DNA of 64,000 nt from Ectobius pallidus (Eukaryota > Arthropoda > Insecta > Blattodea > Ectobiidae). Below are positions 56,975 to 64,000 of the stretch, one piece after another (position 1 is the first letter of the stretch; the number at the start of each line of letters is the position of its first letter). Under the pieces are notes generated by a model that saw only the letters and a program-made list of their open reading frames with translations, made no database searches and was not told the DNA's origin. The translations under genes were made by a program, and so were the position numbers. Location of the stretch: positions 168,708,559 to 168,772,558 of the forward strand of contig CAXKWD010000002.1 of assembly GCA_964059195.1 (NCBI GenBank), in the 5' to 3' direction.

Positions 56975-57274
56975 TTAAACTCCGTGGCGCTACATCCGTG
57001 AGGGGACTAGGCCACCACCCGACCGCTGCGTCATCTACCATAGGCAGATGCCAGGACTGAGGGGCATGTGGTCACCATGCCGACACCCACGGCCGTTAAT
57101 GGTGGTTTACGTGACCGGAGCCGCTACTTCTCTATCAAGTAGCTTCTCAGTTTGAACACGAGGCTGAGTGCACCCCTACCCCTACCTCAGAAAAATCCGA
57201 GGTGATACAGGGGATTGAACCCGAGCCCGCGAATCTGTAGCCAGCGACGCTAACCATGAGACTACGCAGGCGGT
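56975..57274 (-). mobile_element. Full-length tRNA-derived SINE, 300 bp
   Basis: The target duplicates CATTAAATTA(T/G)TATA lie at 56960-56974 and 57275-57289 (one mismatch in 15). On the minus strand the head has GTAGTCTCATGGTTAGCGTC (A box, 57246-57265) and GGGTTCAATCCC (B box, 57211-57222). The body runs through GTGTCGGCATGGTGACCACA to a 3' end CGCCACGGAGTTT and an AT-rich tail. The shorter copy at 37338-37486 shares the 3' half. Confidence 0.9.
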
Positions 57275-57289
57275 CATTAAATTAGTATA

Positions 57290-58809
57290 ACTATTGTATT
57301 TTAAAATGGGAAGATATATGAGACATCAAACTAGATTGTATTAGAGGCCTATTTTACAAACTCACATTGACCTAATACAAACATAGAAATCGCATATACT
57401 TAATGAGAAACTTGAACTACCTGTTGGTCTGTAGTAAACCATCTGTAGTATTCCATTTGAGTAATGGCAATTCGCAGTAACGATTTCAGTAAATCTTGTA
57501 GCAACCTGTTCCTCTGCTTAGTTTTTAACAATTTCATGGTAGGAAATGCACACTTACACATATGGACTACGTAACTGCCTCCAAAACGCGATGGGCTGAC
57601 ACTTTCTCATGGATATAAGAAAATTGTCACTCTGTAGGTCACGCTTCATTTGTATTCTGGATCATTAGTCGGAGATGCCTCCACAAGGTTGTTAAACAGA
57701 AACAAACTTTAGGTTGAAGTTCATCAAAATCATGAAGCCTTGAAATAAATTTCTTCTGAAACTCTGTAAAGTGTTCAGCAAATGGAGAGAAATAGGCATC
57801 TTCACAACACACTGGGCATCCACATAGGAAGCCAACCGACAAATTCTACGAGAACATTACAACATTAACTAAGAAACGAGCACGTTTCGCCTTTAAAGTG
57901 AAAATTTGGACATTATTAATATATTATTGTGTAAAGACACTCAGTGCAAAAAGGGAAACTAATTTACTCATCTACATTTTAATGATTGACAACATAGACC
58001 TGTTTGCAACTTATGTCATTTTATTTTAATCTGCACATATGTTTTTTAATGATTTGCATAGACATCTTGCTCCCTGTACATAAGACACTCCAAACAATAT
58101 AATTAGAAAGTTATAAGATACAATTTTAATATCATCACCATTATTACTTGGCAATGTAGGCCTACCTGACAGTTATTTTTACTTCTATATATGCTATTAT
58201 AACCTCAATCAAATTATTAGGCTATTTCATTTGCTACCATTGTAATACATATATTTTATGTCTATAAGTATACTACTTAATATAAGTTCATGTATAGCTA
58301 ATTAATAAACTAGGTTTGCCCCTAAGTGTCAGAGTGTGTTGTATTGTTGTTACTATTAGAGGGAATAAGGAGGATAAATACTATTCAATATCTTCACACT
58401 CTAGCTTCATTGTAAAGCAGCGTTTGAAATCTGTTGTGTCATTTCAAAAATATCTTCTTTTTCCTGAACGAAACAATGTGCCTCATAAGCTCTGTGATGT
58501 TCTGGTTATTACCTTCAAATCTCAAGTTAAGAATGTTTAGATGTTCTGTAAGGTCATTCAGAAAAGCTAATATGCGCAACCACTCGGTAGGCTATTTTGC
58601 AACTTTTGTTCGTAATTACAAGATTTTATATTTTACACGTTCTTGCAGAAATTAAAGAAATGTAGAAGGTATTGCTGCTATCAACGCTACATGTTAGTGA
58701 ACAATGTTGAAAATAGAGTGCTTGGCGATTACAAAGAAATGCAAAAGGTTCGACGTTCGGGGGCGGGCAAAGTGTAGGGCCCTTAAATTTTAGCATTAAA
58801 ATAGCCTAA
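57290..58809. other. Unassigned AT-rich sequence
   Basis: Frames of up to 74 residues (e.g. 57639-57842 minus, 58316-58540 plus) have no recognised domain. No repeat edges found. Confidence 0.4.
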
Positions 58810-60260
58810 GTGTTTTGAAGTCCCCCTGCGTTCAAAAATACTATTTTCAAAAGAAAGAAAAAAAATGTGTGAGAGTCGGAACAGTATAGATCGAAAACGA
58901 AAAGTCGTATAAAAACATGTTGTAATTGGATTAGATTTTTTATAAAGACGTGACAAGAAGACTGTCGACGACTTTCTCTTGTTTTTTTGTTTAATTCTAA
59001 TTTACACGAAGAAAATTTCATTTTTCGCATTTTTTCTCAAAAGATTCTAAAGAATAAAAAAAATCGGACTCATACATAAGATGCTTATACTAAGAGCTAA
59101 CACCTGTATTATTAGAAACTTTTTAAAAATTATCTGAAAAGTACTATACACCCAGTCTTCGTTTGCTAATGTGGCGAATAATACACCTCTCGGTGAGGTT
59201 GAAACATCTGAATACGCACTCCATACTACCTGTTATTCTACAGAAGCAAAAAAGTTCCAGCACACATGGGTCCGCCAACAAGCCAATTTGCGAGATTTAT
59301 TATTACGAATGTGTGGTTACGAGCCGGCAATGACTTCATTAAGAAACATCGTCCTATTAGTACAAACGAATTTGAAAAGTAGACTTTTCGTGCAATTGCC
59401 ATTCTCAGTTGCTTCACAATTCTCTCATAGCGTAACTTAACAAGGAATACAATTCTACTTTAGCGATAAAAAAAAAACCAACAACAACAACAACAAGCCT
59501 CTACTGTCAACATCCATCTCAATGATTTGAACGAATACTTCACTACCATATCAACCAGGACCTTAGATGACGCCACCAAACAAAATACCATAAATTATCT
59601 GTCAACCGTATCCCTTCCTCCACACCATGAAATATTATTTTTCTCCAGTGTAACGCCTTTACAGGTAAAAAAAGGCATAATCGCCAAATAAACCGAACTT
59701 TCTCTTATTTTTAAGAGGACTTCACATGAAGAAATTTTCTTTTTTCGCGATTTTCTCGAAAACGACCCTAATGATTTTATTTAAATTTTGCATATCAGTT
59801 GCTTATACCAAGAGCTAAATAATTTTTTTTCGATAAAATCTCTGAAGGGTAATTATAAGCCACCCACTCTGAATATATGCTCTTTGCAGTATGGCCTCTT
59901 ATTCTATATCAGAATGTGAAGTGATAATGTATTGGCCATGCTTAAAGTAAAGTAAAAAAATAATAATAATAATAAAAAATACGAGAGTACATTAATCCGA
60001 TTTTATTTGGGTTATGTATCCTTCGGGGAAGCGATGTGATGTAGTAACGACATTCTCTTAATTTTTATAACCAATTTACATGAAGAGAATGTCATACACA
60101 ATAATTATATTATACTAAGAGGCTAACTTTTATTTGGACAGAGGAAGTTATGTGAATTTCACATAAGATTTTTTAGGGTAAAGAGAAGTGACGTTTATAA
60201 ATCCCCACAAATGCAATCCTTCCGCCTAAACCCGTATATAAAATATCGAATAAAAAGCTA
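58810..60260. repeat. Cluster of diverged repeat modules related to 21765-22520
   Basis: Modules at about 58810-59160, 59690-59920 and 59990-60175 share AAATACTATTTT, (T)TCTCTT.TTTTT, TTTACA(C/T)GAAGAAA, TTTTTCGC.ATTTTCTC and GAGCTAA.AC blocks with each other and with the 21.8-22.5 kb copies. Between them lies an 89-residue frame at 59171-59440 that I cannot assign. The family shows no TIRs or tails by eye. Confidence 0.5.
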
Positions 60261-61214
60261 AGAATGTTGTCCTAGGCTCTCAAGATCTTGTTCGTATTCT
60301 GGGTCACTCACAGTAACTGCTTCTTTATAAAGAACTAGGTCAGCAGAACTACTTTTACGGCAATTGCAAAAACCCGATAAATCCCCTATTTATCTTCTTT
60401 CTGAGAGTAAGATTTGTGTCACTTTGAAACGTTAGACTCAGCAAGTTGGATAGTAAATTGTATATCTGTGCGTTTTTGTGTTCAATTTTGGATAGCCTGG
60501 TGATACCGGGCAATCAATATGTCAAGCGCACCCCCCCCCCAAGTTTTTTTTACGAAATTCTTGCACACGATTAATAATTTAGTAGCCTACTGCTTAAAAA
60601 CTTCACGGGGAAATGCTGTTAGTAGCCATTGCGATACTTTCGGGCTCTGACGTGACTGTTAATTCCCCAATAAAGTTATACATTTATATGTATATGAGTA
60701 CCTTAGTAAAAGTTATTTTTCGGGTTATCTCCTGCCCCCCCCCCTGCATTGTATGGTTTAACGACCACAAGTAAATGTTTAAGTTCGTTATAGCCTATGT
60801 TTTATATTAATGGATTGCATTTCTAAACGTGATAATTAAACATGGCAACACACGTATTCGTTTAATTTGATTATTTTCAGTTATGTAAAAGTACAGGTAC
60901 ACAAGCAATGAGAATAAGAATACAGCTCAAACGTTTTGTATGTAGTATCTTCACTGGGTGTTTAATATATTTCCGTGTTAGATAACACAGGCCAACAAAA
61001 AACACTTTTTAAAAACTTTTTTAAAAGTTAATATGTGAATCTTATGGTCCTTTTGTTGCTGATTCCATATCTGCCCTTATTTTTTTCTATCACCCTGAGT
61101 TTCATCACAATGTTACTTCGTTACAAACTATAGAAAATTACCGGAAATTACTATAGGAATGAAAACTATATTAATGTTACAAAATGTAAAAATCTTTCTC
61201 CAAGTATAAACATG
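60261..61214. other. Unassigned, with two poly-C runs
   Basis: C runs lie near 60529-60540 and 60735-60745. No coding frame or repeat edges recognised. Confidence 0.4.
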
Positions 61215-61690
61215 AAAAACCTCTTTATTATACAGATTATGTGTCCATTTCCTTTCTCTTTCCTCCTTAAAGCTTCTGGTATAGCTTTTTCCCCTGTGAA
61301 ACGTTTGCTAAACTTTTCGGTGAAGTGACCAGCAGTAATCTTCCATCATACTGGTATTCCAGCAGCCCTGATACTTTCTTTCCATCATTTTGATATCTTG
61401 CTGGAAATGCTCACCTTACTCCTCAATCACATCCCTAAATTGTGTGGGAAAAAATCAAAGTGATTGTTCAAAAACTGAATTTTTAGGCTCATCGAAAATC
61501 CTAACTTTTTTAACTTCTCCAGCATGTTGACAATAGAAATATAATGTGGGTCCTTTTTGTTGCCCAAGAACGTGGTAGCAACCCAAGGCTAGTATATGGA
61601 AGGTTGTCTCGTTCGACGCGCATGCGTGTTGAGCACGAGGAATGTGACGTGGCCCGTAGCCCTGCACAGGATTTAAACAGCTACACACAA
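61215..61690 (-). pseudogene. Fragment of a conserved insect repeat-borne protein, C-terminal part
   Basis: One minus frame runs from 61688 with two in-frame stops (TGA at 61455-61457, TAA near 61413). It reads YFYCQHAGEVKKVRIFDEPK, stop, FFPTQFRDVIEE, stop, GEHFQQDIKMMERKYQGCWN, TSMMEDYCWSL. The G-E-x-F-x-Q-D-I-x-x-M-E-R-x-Y-Q-G-x-W-x-x-x-M-M-x-D-Y-C-W block is one I know from many uncharacterised, multi-copy insect proteins that I believe are transposon-encoded. Their enzymatic role is unknown to me. This copy is dead. 63503-63790 carries an earlier part of the same family. Confidence 0.55.
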
Positions 61691-62629
61691 TGGAAATGAT
61701 GGGAATAAAACTTATTTTTAACTACAATAATGCATGTATCTGTAAAGATATACTACATATGATCTTACAGGGGTTATGGCTTAATAGAGAGACCACTTCT
61801 GAGTGCTCAGACCTCAAATGAATAAGCTGTAACAAAATATAATGAGACGTTTGAAACAAATTAAAATATTTAAGCGGCTGGTTTCTGTAAAACATACTGT
61901 GGATCACAAAATAAAGAAAACACACAGAAACCCTACATTTCTCTGGCAAGGGATCTCTCTTTAAATTTATTGGGGTACTTTTACAACTCTGTTTGGTTAT
62001 GATTAAGAAAATGGGAAGTATACTACGATTTTTTTTGTCTCGCAGAGGCAAGTTTACCCTTCTGTAAATAAATCTATATTCATTCACATTTCCAATAGAA
62101 ACTTTAAGGGCCTGTCCATTTTATTTATAGACACCAGCAGACAGGCAGAAAATCTTCCTTGTTGAGCTGACCACCTACACTATATTTGACAAAAAATGTT
62201 CTATTAAAAAATTCTCGTCCCTAAAAGATGGCTTAAAGGTTAGAAATTTGATTTTACCCTTCAGATGTAAAAAAAATATATATATATACATTGTGAAGCG
62301 ACACTCCCTTTTCAAAAATCTTCAAAAAACTAGTTCACAGGCAGCAGTATAGTTTCAAGTGTTGTGCACAAGTGCTGTGTTTATATTGATTCAAAGTTTT
62401 ATTATTATTTTATTATAAGCGCGTCTTAAAATCCATTTTTACTTGAAAAATATTACTAAGTTACTCAGTATTGAGTCTTGGATTGTTCGACCATTTAAAT
62501 GCTGTCGGTCGGTATACATTTAAAGATATACCTGTTAACATTTATGACGTGATCACTTTGAATCATTTGTAAATGTTTATTTCAAAATAAACAGTACACA
62601 GACTGGTTTGTAATATATTAATTGTTATT

Positions 62630-62755
62630 CCGTGCGCATATTTTATTTGGCTACATCTTCCAGTTTTATAATATAATAATATACATCTTCCAGTTTATAA
62701 TATAATAGTCATTCCGTGCGCACATTTTATTTGGCTAAATCTTCCAGTTTTTTGT
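62630..62755. repeat. Short tandem duplication, ~75 bp
   Basis: TTCCGTGCGCATATTTTATT to CATCTTCCAGTTT (62628-62675) recurs at 62702-62750 with few changes; a third CATCTTCCAGTTT lies between. No function evident. Confidence 0.8.
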
Positions 62756-63502
62756 CTCTGGAAAGCATTATTCCAAGCTGTTAACTTTTAAAACTTCTAT
62801 TCTTCTTTGGTTTTAATAATTGTTTAGTATCTACGATTACACGCTCTGTAATTAAATTGTGTCAAATACATTGCAATCAGAAGTGTATTGGTTCATCTTA
62901 TAGATGTTTAATTTAACTTAATTTCATGTAAAATAAATAAATATAGAAAATATACAATCTAATTGAGAAATTTATTTTTCTAAGTCAAGACGAATATCGC
63001 AAAATATGCAAAAGTCTATTCTTTTCAAGTCTCCTTCCATAAATTAGACTAATTTACCTGGAATAAGTAATCACAAAATTAAAAACCTTTCAAGCATAAT
63101 CTGAGCTATATCTGCTAGACTACTTTTTTTTATCAGTCAGACAAACTTTTTCCTAACTTCGTAAAGCTGTACTATTCTTATTTGTACCTGTATTAAATAT
63201 TTATTTTAATTTGTGTTAAATCCTCTTTATATGCAGGGTCGTATGCATTCTATCTTCACATCGGAAACATGTATTAGGGGCCTATTGTTGGTAAAACGAT
63301 GGTGTTTTCGTGCTATTTCTTCCCATCATTACCATTGTATGTAGCTGCTTAATTCTCGCGCGGGCTATGGGTGACGTCACACAGCAGTGTAGGACTCTCC
63401 CCACAGCTCTTACGGGAACGAGGCAACCTTTCATATACTAGCCTTGGTAGCAACCTGCTTGAGTGAAGCCAAGCCTCCATCTCACTGATTTTCATATTTT
63501 AT
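62756..63502. other. Unassigned AT-rich sequence
   Basis: No feature recognised. 63355-63480 is locally GC-richer with no domain visible. Confidence 0.4.
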
Positions 63503-63790
63503 TCAAAGTTGGAAGAGAACATGATTTTTTTCGGATAGGCTATCAGGTACAACAATCATGCCATCTTTTAATTTTGCTTCCGCTGAATGAGGAAAGTTCT
63601 CACAGAGATACTTGAAACAATGCCCATCTCTGGGGCAGGCTCTCAAGAACTGTTTCTTTAGCCCTAATTTTATGAGGTAGCAGGAGATGTTTCCCTGATC
63701 CACTAAGTTCTTGCGCAGATCTTCTTTCTTGCAGGCAAGTTTTTTTTCTGCATCAATGTTGATCCCTGCCCTAAGGTCGTCCAACCACAT
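63503..63790 (-). pseudogene. Fragment of a conserved insect repeat-borne protein, middle part
   Basis: A 95-residue minus frame starts with ATG at 63790 and ends at 63503. It contains LIKLGLKKQFLRACPRDGHC, FKYLCENFPHSAEAKLKDGM and IVVP. The pattern I-K-L-G-L-x-K-Q-F-x-x-A, then G-x-C-F-K-Y-L-C-x-x-F-P, then A-K-x-K-x-G is familiar from the same multi-copy insect protein family as 61215-61690 and precedes that block in full-length proteins. After VVP the sequence departs from the family, so it is truncated. The two pieces are ~2 kb apart in the same orientation and could be one decayed copy. Confidence 0.55.
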
Positions 63791-64000
63791 CTTACTTTAA
63801 ACCCATTTTACCTATTTAAATAGTGTACAAGTACCGTTGAATTTGCTACATATTTAATTTTTTTAATATTTAGTTCTGAAATGTAAAGAATGGTGGGTGA
63901 TACGGCTGTTTATCATCATATTTTGATGCAGATTTTTTTTTCATTATTGACCTGTGTAATTAATGCGTTATATGTTTTTGCATAAGATTTAGCACTGTTT
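63791..64000. other. Unassigned AT-rich sequence
   Basis: Nothing recognised. Confidence 0.4.

Noticed and set aside
56975..57274. Possible functional tRNA gene at the SINE head
   Set aside because: The head continues into a body with a target duplication on both sides, which marks a retroposed SINE.

Overview
This window looks like transposon-dense, non-coding DNA from an arthropod, most likely an insect. The reasons are an AT-rich sequence with many AT microsatellites, an interstitial run of the arthropod telomere repeat TTAGG (19168-19268), and decayed coding pieces of element classes typical of insect genomes (mariner, PIF/Harbinger, pogo-like, non-LTR retrotransposons, tRNA-derived SINEs). 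A cockroach or other blattodean is my guess from the style of the LINE remnants; that is inference with modest confidence. I recognise no intact host gene. Nearly all open frames are short and arise by chance or as shadows of repeats.

Layout. 0-10 kb: a repeat with an internal duplication (385-1382), a long-TIR MITE (2868-3426), a hAT-like element holding a LINE fragment (4959-5643), and the 3' end of a LINE (8857-9453). 10-20 kb: a pogo-like element with a broken Psq-type DNA-binding frame (10702-11744), a tandem array (12483-13290), a LINE split cleanly by a 1.1-kb element with a perfect 7-bp target duplication (15380-17130), and a Mutator-like element that carries the TTAGG tract and a nested hAT MITE (18809-19565). 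20-32 kb: a TTAA-flanked element with ~235-bp inverted arms (20877-21601), repeat modules, a perfect foldback (25504-25582), a hAT MITE (28403-28800), LINE and MITE copies. 32-43 kb: simple and tandem arrays, five hAT/other MITEs with visible target duplications, SINEs, a perfect 34-bp hairpin (40650-40720), and a TIR element with an internal direct duplication (41048-42387). 43-64 kb: a PIF/Harbinger element with remnants of both its proteins (43530-45118), three mariner remnants, two tRNA-type SINEs with clear target duplications, a coding-like tandem repeat (54650-55063), a mariner nested in a hAT element (55237-56549), a repeat module cluster (58810-60260), and two fragments of a conserved insect protein family that I suspect is transposon-borne (61215-61690, 63503-63790).

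Nothing here forms an operon or pathway. The main value is that many insertions can be read as insertion events: TIRs plus target-site duplications (TSDs) give exact boundaries and several relative ages (LINE in hAT, hAT in Mutator-like, mariner in hAT, TIR element in LINE). I found no convincing undescribed biological system. The strongest oddities are the TTAGG tract inside a mobile element, the mariner with ~194-bp TIRs, long isolated foldbacks, and about 26 copies of the palindrome TAGGCCTA where less than one is expected. All comparisons were made by eye, so identities and edges are approximate.
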